DNA of 64,000 nucleotides from Saliterribacillus persicus (GTDB lineage Bacteria; Bacillota; Bacilli; Bacillales; Amphibacillaceae), in assembly GCF_003337485.1 (NCBI RefSeq), contig NZ_QPJJ01000005.1, positions 1-64,000 of the forward strand, written 5' to 3'. Positions 51,134 to 59,743 of the stretch are shown here, piece by piece. Within the stretch, counting starts at the first letter, position 1; each line of letters starts with the position of its first letter. The notes under the pieces were generated by a model. That model did not search any database. It had not been told where the DNA came from and saw only the letters and a program-made list of their open reading frames with translations. The position numbers and the translations under genes are program-made.

Positions 51134-52156
51134 TTATAATTCCATATCGTTATAATTTTGAACACGATTTCTTCCCTTATCTTTAGCATAATAAAGTGAT
51201 TTATCTGCTTGTTCAAGTAATAGTTCAATCGACTGATTATGATATTGTGCAAATCCAAAACTAGCTGTAACTCCAGAAATTATTTCAAATGGGTAGTCTT
51301 GGATAGATATTCGAATTTTATTAGCTAAATCAAATACTTCTTCTTCTGTTTTATTTCGTGATACTATAATAAACTCTTCCCCACCCCATCGCCCAAAAAA
51401 ATCCTCTGAGCCTAAATTTGCTGTTGTGAGCTCGGTGATTTTTTTTAATACTTTGTCTCCTATAGGATGGCCATATTTATCATTTACAGCCTTAAAGTAG
51501 TCAATATCAAAAAGGATAACTGAAAAATCTTCTTTTTTCTTTAAACTTTCATCTAACCAAATGTAAATTTTGCGCCGATTGGCAATGCCAGTCAATGTAT
51601 CATAATAGGCCATTTTTTCCGTTACTTCTTTTTCACTATAATAAGTCATTATTCGACGAACAAAAAAGATGAATATTATATAGATTAAATTTGATAAGAA
51701 GTATTGCAACAAACGTTCGTGACCTGCTTCTGGTATTTTATTCCAATAATAAGCTCCTATTCCTACAATAACTAGCCATAAACTTAATGCATAATATAAG
51801 CCGAATTTACGTGGTAAAGAAATAAAAATAAATACAAATACTAACGGAGTCCAATAAGTTGAACTTCCCGTATGCGTTGATCCGTTTATGACCATATCTG
51901 TGGCAATAATATCATGTGACTTGATTATATGAATAACACTGACTAGGGTTAAGTTTATATACTCCACTAGTTTTAATGTATTAGCAAACCATAGTAAAAG
52001 CCAAGACAATGAAAAGACTATGGAATATATACTTAAAACCCAGTTATTTAGCTGATTCGAACTATCCGAAAAGAAAAGACCCATTATGCTCGCAAAAGTA
52101 ATAACAGGTAAAATAAATAAATATAAATACCTTTTAAAAACGTCATATTGATTCAT
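51134..52156 (-). CDS. Membrane diguanylate cyclase (GGDEF)
   Basis: A 340-aa membrane protein. Five or six helices fill residues 10-170, then a GGDEF domain (about 180-338). The active site is G258-G-E-E-F262, which is catalytically competent in the family. The Asp of the inhibitory RxxD site is present (D252), but the Arg position is Gly249, so product inhibition is likely absent. It makes cyclic di-GMP from GTP. The membrane part is an unrecognised sensor. The ATG follows AAGGAGA. Confidence 0.9.
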   Translation of the reverse strand: MNQYDVFKRYLYLFILPVITFASIMGLFFSDSSNQLNNWVLSIYSIVFSLSWLLLWFANTLKLVEYINLTLVSVIHIIKSHDIIATDMVINGSTHTGSSTYWTPLVFVFIFISLPRKFGLYYALSLWLVIVGIGAYYWNKIPEAGHERLLQYFLSNLIYIIFIFFVRRIMTYYSEKEVTEKMAYYDTLTGIANRRKIYIWLDESLKKKEDFSVILFDIDYFKAVNDKYGHPIGDKVLKKITELTTANLGSEDFFGRWGGEEFIIVSRNKTEEEVFDLANKIRISIQDYPFEIISGVTASFGFAQYHNQSIELLLEQADKSLYYAKDKGRNRVQNYNDMEL

Positions 52157-52206
52157 AATGGGTTCTCCTTTTTAATAAATAATCGAACAGTTTTTAGAAA
52201 ATGTAG

Positions 52207-52240
52207 AAAAGAGGAGCTAGAAAAATCCACCTCCTCTTTT
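52207..52240 (-). terminator. Terminator of the lactonase gene
   Basis: A 10-bp stem (aaaagaggag / ctcctctttt) just past the lactonase stop codon, followed by a U-rich tail on the minus strand. Confidence 0.7.
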
Positions 52241-52245
52241 AGATA

Positions 52246-53274
52246 TTAATTTAAAAATTTCACACATACAGCTTCTGGAGCATATATACCAGTTTGAAGA
52301 ACAGTTAATTTACCTGTTTTGCTGTCTCTTTCAAATAAAGCTAGTGTATTCGATTCTTGATTTGCTGCAACAATAAACTGTTCAGAAGGATCAAGCACAA
52401 AATCTCTTGGCCAATTACCTTCTGTATAGGTAAGGTCAATTAGCTCTAATTTATGATCATCATTAATCTTAAATACCGCGATGGAGTCATGTCCTCGATT
52501 TCCTGCATAAATAAATTTCCCATCTGATGATACATGAATTGCACTACCTTGGTTATTTTCCGTAAAATCTTCTGGAATCGTTTTAATGTATTGTAGTTCT
52601 TCAAAAGTTCCTTCAACTTCATCAAAATCTAAAACAATTACTTCATTGCTTAATTCCGTCATTACATAAGCATAAGGCAGAGTTGGATGGAAAACAAGGT
52701 GCCTAGGTCCAGTACCTGGATTAACCTTTAACTGCGCCTTCTTATTAAGCTTACTGTCTTCTACCTCATATGTCGTTATGGTATCTCCTCCAAGATCGAC
52801 AACAACAACATAATTTTCATCAGGAGTAAATCCTGCATAATGTAAATGTGGTTTTTCCTGTCTTTCATGTGGTCCTTTTCCAGTTTGAATGACAGCTGAG
52901 GCCACTTCGAGAGATCCGTCTGCATTAACTTGATAAGACTCTGCTTTTTCTGTGTGATAATTTGCTGTAACAAGAAGTGAATTATCTTTATTTACACTTA
53001 CGTGACAAGGTGCAGAGCCAGGTTGAGCTTGACTATTCAATTTTTCCAACGTATCATTTTCAACTTTAAAAGCCGTCACTCCACCTTTATCATCTTCTTT
53101 CGATACCGCATATAAAAATTTGTTATCATCACTTAATGTAAGATATGTAGGGCCATCTAATTTAGCAGCTAAAGAAACATTTTTAATTTTCTTTTCCACT
53201 GTATCTAATTCAAAACGATGTACCCCTTCGCTTTCCACTTTAGTATAAGAACCAATGTAACCGATATATTTCAT
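52246..53274 (-). CDS. Lactonase-family beta-propeller (YkgB-like 6-phosphogluconolactonase)
   Basis: A 342-aa seven-bladed propeller of the Lactonase family, close in length and style to B. subtilis YkgB. Members hydrolyse 6-phosphogluconolactone in the pentose phosphate pathway, with other lactones possible. Repeated W/Y-D-x-G type blades (for example P-T-Y-L-T-L-S-D-D, G-P-R-H-L-V-F-H-P) show it. No signal peptide, so cytoplasmic. The ATG follows GGGAG. It stands alone between two terminators. Confidence 0.85.
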   Translation of the reverse strand: MKYIGYIGSYTKVESEGVHRFELDTVEKKIKNVSLAAKLDGPTYLTLSDDNKFLYAVSKEDDKGGVTAFKVENDTLEKLNSQAQPGSAPCHVSVNKDNSLLVTANYHTEKAESYQVNADGSLEVASAVIQTGKGPHERQEKPHLHYAGFTPDENYVVVVDLGGDTITTYEVEDSKLNKKAQLKVNPGTGPRHLVFHPTLPYAYVMTELSNEVIVLDFDEVEGTFEELQYIKTIPEDFTENNQGSAIHVSSDGKFIYAGNRGHDSIAVFKINDDHKLELIDLTYTEGNWPRDFVLDPSEQFIVAANQESNTLALFERDSKTGKLTVLQTGIYAPEAVCVKFLN

Positions 53275-53371
53275 AATACAATCTCCCTTCCAACATTTCT
53301 CTCTATTATATCAAAATGACCTTCAACATTCTAAGATTATTGGTTTATCGTTCATTTTACATTCAAATGAA

Positions 53372-53409
53372 AAAGACTACCTGAGCGGTCGACCCCTCAG
53401 GTAGTCTTT
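53372..53409. terminator. Strong terminator hairpin
   Basis: A 14-bp perfect stem (aaagactacctgag / ctcaggtagtcttt). It lies seven bases past the stop of the 48-aa minus-strand gene and ends it. Confidence 0.85.
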
Positions 53410-53415
53410 CCATTA

Positions 53416-53562
53416 TTAAGACCCCATCGTGTTAGATAAAGTAGAAGCTAACTGATTTGCATTACTCTTCATGTTATTACCTTTTCGCATACGGTAATAC
53501 GCTAATGCACCAATACCAACAGAAGCAAGGATAGGCATCATCATAGAAGTATTATTTTTCAT
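53416..53562 (-). CDS. 48-aa small membrane-type protein, DUF3918-like
   Basis: An ATG seven bases past GAGGTG opens a 48-codon frame. One hydrophobic Gly/Ala helix (about 9-23, S-V-G-I-G-A-L-A-Y-Y) is followed by basic R-M-R-K and a polar tail. Small proteins with a short hydrophobic start and the M-R-K pattern are called DUF3918 (YrzQ-like); the match is tentative. A strong terminator follows the stop codon. Function unknown. Confidence 0.65.
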   Translation of the reverse strand: MKNNTSMMMPILASVGIGALAYYRMRKGNNMKSNANQLASTLSNTMGS

Positions 53563-53649
53563 CGTTACACACCTCAAAAGAAAAGAGTTAAGCTTTTTGT
53601 AAGCTTACACTTATACTTTTTCCTATAGGGTACGAAACATGCAGAGAAT

Positions 53650-53907
53650 TTATTTAATCTTATTTCCAATCCAGAGAATAAATAGAACAAATAAACCTAT
53701 AGTGAATGGCAGAGCACCGATTAAACTAATTGCCATACCATCAAATCCACCAACCATTTGTGTTCCAATTAAATAAATAATAATTCCAATCATGCAGCAT
53801 AAAAAGCCCCAACTAAAGCTTATTCTTTTTATTACACTTATGATAAAACCAATAAAACAAAGGATTAAGAAAATCCAAGGTAACACTACGTACACATAAA
53901 ACCCCAT
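53650..53907 (-). CDS. Small membrane protein of unknown function
   Basis: An 85-aa protein with three membrane helices covering nearly its full length (about 5-28, 32-50, 58-80). The frame opens at 53916, but the ATG at 53907 sits eight bases past AAGGA and is preferred. It follows the sigma-factor gene by 76 bases on the same strand and could be on the same transcript. No family recognised. Confidence 0.65.
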   Translation of the reverse strand: MGFYVYVVLPWIFLILCFIGFIISVIKRISFSWGFLCCMIGIIIYLIGTQMVGGFDGMAISLIGALPFTIGLFVLFILWIGNKIK

Positions 53908-53983
53908 CAACGACATCCTTTTTGACCATAATACCTTATTATAGAAGGTTTATGGAAAATAGAAAAGAAAAAATACTTTAAGG

Positions 53984-54547
53984 CTATGCTGTCGTTTTTA
54001 TTGGGGCAGTAATTTCTCTAAAATCTTTTTTATCTATAGTGTTTCGGATTATTTGCCTAGCTCTAAATAAACGTGTCTTTACTGCAGACAAAGATATATC
54101 TAGATGTGTTGCAATTTCTTCATCTGAAAGGTCTTTACAATATCTCAGAATAAATACTACTTTGATTTTTTCACTTTCATTTTTAAAGCAATCAATCATG
54201 TCTTTTTTTAGGCAGCATAAAGTCAATTGTTTATCAATTTCATTAGCATCACTTAGAGAGAAATGATCCATGGAATAAGATTCAGATAGCAACACCAATC
54301 TCGATCTTTTTTCTTTTCTTAAAAGGTCAATTGCAGTTCTGGTTGTAATAGTTTTCATCCATGCAAATGGCTTCGCTAATTTTTTAAGCTGGTCAATATT
54401 TTGAAATATTTTTATAAAGGCCTCTTGAAGCGCATCATGTGCTAAATGTGTTTCCTTTAATATAAAGAACGCAGTATTATATAATCGGTCGTGATAACTG
54501 TTGTAAATTTCATCGAAATACGCAGTATCTATTAATGTTTTCTCCAT
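53984..54547 (-). CDS. ECF-type RNA polymerase sigma factor
   Basis: A 187-aa extracytoplasmic-function sigma factor with region 2 (about 10-75; D-A-L-Q-E-A-F-I-K-I-F) and region 4 (about 118-170; L-S-D-E-E-I-A-T-H-L-D-I-S-L-S-A-V-K-T-R-L). No typical one-helix anti-sigma gene follows. It lies 13 bases after the permease gene in the GntR-ABC operon and starts with ATG after AAGGAG. The regulated genes are unknown. Self-regulation from a promoter inside the permease is possible. Confidence 0.9.
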   Translation of the reverse strand: MEKTLIDTAYFDEIYNSYHDRLYNTAFFILKETHLAHDALQEAFIKIFQNIDQLKKLAKPFAWMKTITTRTAIDLLRKEKRSRLVLLSESYSMDHFSLSDANEIDKQLTLCCLKKDMIDCFKNESEKIKVVFILRYCKDLSDEEIATHLDISLSAVKTRLFRARQIIRNTIDKKDFREITAPIKTTA

Positions 54548-54560
54548 TTTAATCTCCTTC

Positions 54561-56504
54561 TTATTTCATTTTTTCTAAAATTAAGGCTGGCATATCCTCT
54601 TTATTTACTTGGAAAGTATATAAATAACCATTGTTTACTTTGTCATACACCCCAACGGTATAATTATCCTCCCAATCAATCGATTGATTGGCTTCCAACA
54701 CAGTCTCTATATGCCCCGTCTCTTCTAATATCCAATAATCTGTTCCTTCCTTCCAGTTATCGAGCTCCCATAATATTTCTTCCGAATGATTTTCTGAAAG
54801 GATTACTAGGTGTAATAAATCTTCGGCTGCCAAAGAAAAATCAGGGAAGTTTTCTTTTATCCAAGTAATTGTTTCTTCATCTTGATCTGAAAAATTAGCG
54901 TGATAATATTCATCGTTTATCTGAAATTCTGCATAATAAATATTATTTTCTCTATATTGCATTTCTTCGTAACTTCTTTTTTGATAGTCCTCTTTTATTT
55001 TTTGCATAAATGCTTCCATTTTTATAGGATCGCTAAGTTCCATACTAATAAAAGGTGAATTGAGTGAAATAGAGTCCACTTTCTCTTTTTCAAGAGACAT
55101 CCACGGCTCCTGTATTTCTTTATATTCCTGTGTCTCAAATAAAGGCTTTAGCAGTTCATTATATTGTTGTGAATGTTGTATAAAATACTCCCTTACTACT
55201 TCACTTCCATCTTCGAGATAATAAATAAGATAAATATTTTTACTATCAGGATGGTAATTAGGATTTATGGTTTGATTTTGTTTATCATTGATTAAAGCTT
55301 CGTGTAACTTTCTAACTTGCTCAATACTTCTTTTAGATGTTAATTTATTATCCTCCCTGAATTGATTCTCTTCAAAATAGGAATAACCATCTTCACTAAC
55401 ATAAACACCTTCAATTTCCTCCCCAGTAGGTATCTTTGTCTCATACCCGAAAATATCAAATACGATTATGAGCAAAATAATGGTTGTTAAACCCGCATAA
55501 GTAAAGAATCCTCTCCATGCATTCCATACTCTCCAATTTTTCTGTAAAATCATTTCTGATAAAAAGTATCCAAGTATCGCAAAAATAATGTATCCGAAAA
55601 TTATCCAGCCTACTTGACCTTGTACTTCAGCGAAGTACATCCCACCTAACAGCATAAAACAAAAAGTCACTCCGAATTTAAAAATCGGTTTAAGCTGTGG
55701 GAAAGCTAAGGCTTGTGAAGCAGCTTCAATTGGTCGTTTTAGATAGAGAAATTTGGATAGCAGATAAAAAATAACACATAATAGTACATATGGGATCAAT
55801 CTTAACCAACTTACTTCATAGTAATAATAATCCAACATATCTGTAATAGGCGATAAGGCTGACGTTCTTATATCCCAAGCATATGCTTGAGAAAATCCGT
55901 AGAGTAGTAAATCTAAGTTGGAATAGATCAGAACAATAATTCCTGTTGGAAATAAGAGCATTACAATAGTTAAAATAGCTTGCACAACTGATATTCCAGT
56001 AATAAATCCAATAAAAACAGTGACTGTATAGATTAATGAACCATACATAAAATATACAAGTAACCAGTCCCCTATATCTTTTAATTCAATTAAACCCTGG
56101 TGATTTGAAAAAAAGTATAACAATACTAAGAAAAAAGCATTCAGTATCACTGGTAGAAATAAAAGTAAGTACCCCATCCAGAAATGATGGTCAAATAATC
56201 GTAAACGTTTTATTGGGAGACTATGCATAAAATCTGCCATTGGCTTGACCTGAATATAACGAAAAATAAATAATCCAATTAGTAATGGAACAATCATCAA
56301 CATCATAAATTGAAATTCTATATTGAAAGAGATCAAGTCGTCGTAATAATTAGCGAAATTATCATCTTCACCTGTTAGCATCATTAAAATGCTCAATGGT
56401 AATGTAAATAAGAGAAGGAGAAAATATGCAATCGAAATCCAACCCACAGATCTGAAATTTTGGATTGCTATTTCTTTATTAAACCAGGACATTTTCAATC
56501 GCAT
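54561..56504 (-). CDS. Large ABC permease with extra C-terminal domain
   Basis: A 647-aa protein. About nine membrane helices fall in residues 12-353, like YtrC-type permeases of GntR-linked transporters. A further 290 residues form a charged soluble domain, rich in Glu and Tyr, perhaps the one termed DUF6449 (tentative). The start is ATG after GGAGGG, overlapping the end of the ATPase gene by 26 bases. The cargo is unknown; relatives are often induced by cell-wall antibiotics. The soluble part might be a sensor. Confidence 0.8.
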   Translation of the reverse strand: MRLKMSWFNKEIAIQNFRSVGWISIAYFLLLLFTLPLSILMMLTGEDDNFANYYDDLISFNIEFQFMMLMIVPLLIGLFIFRYIQVKPMADFMHSLPIKRLRLFDHHFWMGYLLLFLPVILNAFFLVLLYFFSNHQGLIELKDIGDWLLVYFMYGSLIYTVTVFIGFITGISVVQAILTIVMLLFPTGIIVLIYSNLDLLLYGFSQAYAWDIRTSALSPITDMLDYYYYEVSWLRLIPYVLLCVIFYLLSKFLYLKRPIEAASQALAFPQLKPIFKFGVTFCFMLLGGMYFAEVQGQVGWIIFGYIIFAILGYFLSEMILQKNWRVWNAWRGFFTYAGLTTIILLIIVFDIFGYETKIPTGEEIEGVYVSEDGYSYFEENQFREDNKLTSKRSIEQVRKLHEALINDKQNQTINPNYHPDSKNIYLIYYLEDGSEVVREYFIQHSQQYNELLKPLFETQEYKEIQEPWMSLEKEKVDSISLNSPFISMELSDPIKMEAFMQKIKEDYQKRSYEEMQYRENNIYYAEFQINDEYYHANFSDQDEETITWIKENFPDFSLAAEDLLHLVILSENHSEEILWELDNWKEGTDYWILEETGHIETVLEANQSIDWEDNYTVGVYDKVNNGYLYTFQVNKEDMPALILEKMK

Positions 56505-57378
56505 AGCCTACACCCTCCATTTCATAAATAAATATTTCTTCTAACGTTAAAGGTAAGATATCTTTTAATATTGGCTGGTAAGATCTTATTTCTTGATCAA
56601 CGTCAGCATAATCTCCTTTAACGATCCAAATATTGACACTTCCCCGCTTCTCTTGGTGAACAATATTTAGGGATTCTATCAATTTCTCTGGTGGATCTCC
56701 ATTAAAGGCAATTTGAATTTTGTGTACATCTGATTTTAAATCATCTAAATCCTTTTCAAGCACAAACCCTCCATTATGTAAGATACCTATATAGTCACAA
56801 ATGTCCTCTACTTCACGTAAATTATGGGACGAAATAAGAACTGTCATCTCTCGTTCCGCAACATCTTGTATAATCAAACCTTTTACCTTTTTTCGAATTA
56901 CTGGATCTAACCCATCAAAAGGTTCATCTAATATTAATACTTCTGGCATCGTGCTAAAAGCCAACCAAAATGCCACTTGTCTTTGCATTCCCTTAGAAAA
57001 GCGATGAACTTTTTTTCTAGGATCTAGTTTGAATATCTTCCCTAATTGTTGAAACCGATTCTGGTTCCAACTGGAGTATGTATTCTTATAGAAATCGGCC
57101 AGTTGATTTACAGTATAATGTGAAAAGAAATAAGGTGTGTCAGGTATAAATATCAATTTATCCTTTAGTAACGCATTCTCAAAGATGAGTTTATCTTCAA
57201 TGGTGACCTTTCCACTGTTTGCTTTAATTATTCCTGAAATTATTTTTAATAATGTAGTTTTCCCTGCCCCATTGGATCCAAGCAAACCATATATCGATCC
57301 TTTATTTATGTTGAGATTTAATTCCTTTAAAACTAAGTCTTTTTCAAACCTTTTTGTCACTTCTTCTACCTTAATCAT
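56479..57378 (-). CDS. ABC transporter ATPase (YtrB-like)
   Basis: A 299-aa cytoplasmic ATPase. Walker A is G-S-N-G-A-G-K-T-T, the signature is F-S-K-G-M-Q-R-Q, and Walker B is L-I-L-D-E-P-F-D-G-L-D-P. The C-terminal extension (about 215-299) is typical of YtrB-type subunits. The ATG at 57378 is six bases past GAGGTG; a GTG at 57387 is inside that site. It overlaps the GntR stop by eight bases, so translation is coupled. Confidence 0.92.
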   Translation of the reverse strand: MIKVEEVTKRFEKDLVLKELNLNINKGSIYGLLGSNGAGKTTLLKIISGIIKANSGKVTIEDKLIFENALLKDKLIFIPDTPYFFSHYTVNQLADFYKNTYSSWNQNRFQQLGKIFKLDPRKKVHRFSKGMQRQVAFWLAFSTMPEVLILDEPFDGLDPVIRKKVKGLIIQDVAEREMTVLISSHNLREVEDICDYIGILHNGGFVLEKDLDDLKSDVHKIQIAFNGDPPEKLIESLNIVHQEKRGSVNIWIVKGDYADVDQEIRSYQPILKDILPLTLEEIFIYEMEGVGYAIENVLV

Positions 57379-57760
57379 TATCTTCACCTCTTTTTATGCC
57401 TCTGTTTGCTTCATCCATTAAATCATTAATTTCTTCCAGACTAATACCTAAAAATAAAGCTTCCGTTAATGTTTTTTTCAGCTTTTCTTTTATTATTTTT
57501 AACTCCTCTGAGTTATTTTGTGTACTAAGCTGATTAACAAAACTGCCCTTTCCCTTTAAGGAATAGATAAATCCAAGCATTTCAAGTTCTCTGTAAGCTT
57601 TTTGAATGGTATTTGGATTAATTGATAATTGTTGAGCAAGAGCTCGTACTGAGGGTAATTGTTCATCCTTTTTTAATACACCATTTATGATTAATTGCTT
57701 CATTTTATCGACTAATTGTTCATATATTGGTTTTCTGCTTCTTAAATCTAGCTCAAACAT
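57371..57760 (-). CDS. GntR-family repressor, YtrA subfamily
   Basis: A 129-aa regulator. The winged helix-turn-helix covers about 10-75 (L-P-S-V-R-A-L-A-Q-Q-L, then N-P-N-T-I-Q-K-A-Y-R-E-L). The short C-terminal helices (about 80-129) mark the YtrA group, whose members repress their own ABC operon. The ATG at 57760 is six bases past AGGGAGG; an upstream start gives seven spurious residues. The likely operator lies just upstream. Confidence 0.92.
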   Translation of the reverse strand: MFELDLRSRKPIYEQLVDKMKQLIINGVLKKDEQLPSVRALAQQLSINPNTIQKAYRELEMLGFIYSLKGKGSFVNQLSTQNNSEELKIIKEKLKKTLTEALFLGISLEEINDLMDEANRGIKRGEDND

Positions 57761-57781
57761 AACAACCCTCCCTATATCCAC

Positions 57782-57813
57782 TGTATGAAGTGTATGGATT
57801 GTATTAACTGTAT
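57782..57813. repeat. Four TGTAT repeats with exact 9-bp period
   Basis: TGTAT occurs on the + strand at 57782, 57791, 57800 and 57809, in the untranslated leader of the GntR operon. The last copy is part of the larger dyad. The regular phase suggests a repeated half-site, though AT-rich sequence makes short matches easy. Confidence 0.55.
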
Positions 57814-57832
57814 TATTATATTTAATACAGTT
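57806..57832. promoter_or_regulatory. Predicted operator of the GntR-ABC operon
   Basis: Perfect 10-bp arms (aactgtatta at 57806-57815, taatacagtt at 57823-57832) around a 7-base spacer. It lies directly downstream of the predicted -10 and covers the likely start point. YtrA-type operators are AT-rich dyads ending in TGTA..TACA, so this fits. Confidence 0.7.
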
Positions 57833-57834
57833 TT

Positions 57835-57862
57835 ATTATATTCTATATTTTTAAAATAGCAA
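57835..57862 (-). promoter_or_regulatory. Promoter of the GntR-ABC-sigma operon
   Basis: On the minus strand: TTGCTA (57857-57862), a 16-base spacer, then a perfect TATAAT (57835-57840). Transcription would start near 57828 inside the dyad operator. Confidence 0.65.
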
Positions 57863-57884
57863 GTGTTTTTTAAAATTTTCCACA

Positions 57885-57915
57885 AAAAAAAGAAGCAACG
57901 AGTGCTCCTTTTTTT
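57885..57915. terminator. Terminator of the carboxylesterase gene
   Basis: An A/T-flanked stem (aaaaaaag-agca / tgct-cttttttt with one mismatch) between the esterase stop and the GntR promoter. It separates the two minus-strand units. Confidence 0.6.
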
Positions 57916-57920
57916 AAGCT

Positions 57921-58529
57921 TTATATAATTTGCTCCTGATACCATTTTTTAGCGGCCTCAACTTCTGTTTGGGATAACTGATGTCCATTATTTTCCCAGT
58001 GGATATCAACATTAGCCCCATTTTCTTTCAGTGTACTTTCAAGCTCATAGCTTTCTTCTTCTGTACAAAGAGGATCATTATGACCCGCAGTAATTAATAC
58101 CTTCACACTAGACAAATCCGGCAATTCAATATTTCTTCTTGGCACCATAGGATGATGCAAAACAGCACCATTTAATGCATCTTGATAATGAAATAGCAAG
58201 CTTGCAGCAATGTTTGCTCCATTAGAATATCCAATCGCAATTATATAATTACGATCAAACCCATATTCTTCTGCAGCTTCATCTAAAAATTCATGAAGCT
58301 CTTTTGTTTGATATATTAAATCTTCTTCATCGAATACGCCCTCTGCCAATCTTTTAAAAAATCGTGGCATACCATTTTCTGATACATTTCCCCGAACACT
58401 CAAAATGTTTGCTTGTGGATCGACCATTTCAGCTAATGGCAATAAATCATTTTCTGTTCCACCTGTACCATGCAGCAATAGAAGTGTTGGACCTTTCAAG
58501 TTTTCTCCAGCTTTAAATATATGTTTCAT
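57921..58529 (-). CDS. Alpha/beta-hydrolase carboxylesterase (MhqD/YodD-like)
   Basis: A 202-aa phospholipase/carboxylesterase-type enzyme. The oxyanion hole follows L-L-L-H-G-T-G-G. The triad is S102 in G-Y-S-N-G, D152 in A-G-H-N-D-P and H183 in N-N-G-H. Relatives MhqD and YodD are induced by quinones in B. subtilis; the substrate here is unknown. No signal peptide. It stands alone and is divergent from sirC. Confidence 0.9.
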   Translation of the reverse strand: MKHIFKAGENLKGPTLLLLHGTGGTENDLLPLAEMVDPQANILSVRGNVSENGMPRFFKRLAEGVFDEEDLIYQTKELHEFLDEAAEEYGFDRNYIIAIGYSNGANIAASLLFHYQDALNGAVLHHPMVPRRNIELPDLSSVKVLITAGHNDPLCTEEESYELESTLKENGANVDIHWENNGHQLSQTEVEAAKKWYQEQII

Positions 58530-58696
58530 TCCATCACCCTTTCCAAACGAAATTCACTATCAATGTTTGCATAAAATCTCGAATTATAGATAAGTAAATT
58601 ATAGAAATATTCACTACTTTCTGTCAATCAGCTTGCTTCACCTGCCGATTGGTACTAGAATTATAACATACAGGTCGCAAAAAGAAGGTGATTAAG

Positions 58697-59311
58697 ATGT
58701 CTAAACTACCAGTAATGATTGATATAACAGAAAAGTTAATTGTGGTAATCGGTGGTGGAAAAGCAGTTGAAAGAAGGCTAAATAAATTAAGCAAATGGAC
58801 AGAAAATATTGTCATTATTAGCCCCTCAATCACAGCTCAAATAAAAGAGCTTGTAGCTTCTACAAATATTGTATGGAAAAAAAGAGAGTTTCATCCTTTA
58901 GATATCGAAAATGCCTCTCTAGTTATTATCGCTACAAATGATGTGGAATTAAATCGAAGAATTTCACACGATGCACCCTCTCATGCGTGGATAAATGCTA
59001 TGCATGATGCAGAAAACGGCGACCTAGAATTTCCTATCTATATGCAGAATGGTCACCTCACAATTGCGATTTCAACCAATGGCGCGAGTCCCATACTGGC
59101 TAAAAAAATAAAAAAAGATATGGAAGAAAAATTTAATGATAAATATGTAACATATATAGACTTTTTATATGAAGTTCGTCAGCTATTAAAGGGATTAAGT
59201 ATTGATCCTTTAAAAAAACACGACTATTTAAAAGAAATAGTCGAAAACCCGATTTATGAGGAAGAAGACCAATTGGCTTATTTAAAAGAATTAAAGAGTG
59301 AAAATAAATAA
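58697..59311 (+). CDS. sirC: Precorrin-2 dehydrogenase (siroheme synthesis)
   Basis: A 204-aa NAD-dependent enzyme that oxidises precorrin-2 to sirohydrochlorin. The N-terminal Rossmann fold has V-V-I-G-G-G-K-A-V-E-R-R, and S-T-N-G-A-S-P shows the Sir domain. It corresponds to B. subtilis YlnF, which does not carry the methyltransferase or chelatase found fused in enteric CysG. The ATG at 58697 is used; a GTG at 58688 lies within the AAGGTGAT ribosome site. It faces away from the other siroheme genes. Confidence 0.9.
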   Translation: MSKLPVMIDITEKLIVVIGGGKAVERRLNKLSKWTENIVIISPSITAQIKELVASTNIVWKKREFHPLDIENASLVIIATNDVELNRRISHDAPSHAWINAMHDAENGDLEFPIYMQNGHLTIAISTNGASPILAKKIKKDMEEKFNDKYVTYIDFLYEVRQLLKGLSIDPLKKHDYLKEIVENPIYEEEDQLAYLKELKSENK

Positions 59312-59456
59312 AACTTTGAATGCTATTATTTTATATCGCTGTTTTTTATAATATTTGCAATTTAACCTCTCGGAAATTTTCCTTATAAACTATAACAACC
59401 TTCCGTTTTATGGTATTATTTGTCTGAGATTTACTTTTATTACTAGGGGGGATCAT

Positions 59457-59570
59457 ATGGGCTTTTGGATTTCTGTGATTGTTGGAGTACTAAGTGTTAT
59501 AGGTTTGCTTAGTGCGTCTCATTTTTATTATAAATCAGAAGAGTATGATGAAAAATACATTAAAAAGTAA
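59457..59570 (+). CDS. 37-aa small membrane peptide
   Basis: The ATG at 59457 is five bases past GGGGGG and begins MGFWISVIVGVLSVIG. One membrane helix (about 3-22) is followed by a charged tail with E-E-Y-D-E-K. The upstream 34 codons of the frame lack a ribosome site. It ends at a strong hairpin. No family recognised. Confidence 0.6.
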   Translation: MGFWISVIVGVLSVIGLLSASHFYYKSEEYDEKYIKK

Positions 59571-59616
59571 TTGGTTTTTTTATAAAGAATTAATTCACTT
59601 ATACTTTATTTACAAG

Positions 59617-59668
59617 AAAAATACACATTACACCATCAACTATCGCGGACGGTGTAATGTGTATTTTT
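59617..59668. terminator. Strong bidirectional terminator
   Basis: An 18-bp perfect stem, including atacacattacacc and ggtgtaatgtgtat, with a 16-base loop. It lies between the 37-aa gene and the convergent nitrite/siroheme cluster and ends both. Confidence 0.85.
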
Positions 59669-59743
59669 AGATTCAAAATTAAACAACTTTATTAGGATTA
59701 AACGTGACAATTCATACCTATTTTCGAAATGCTTCTATAGATG

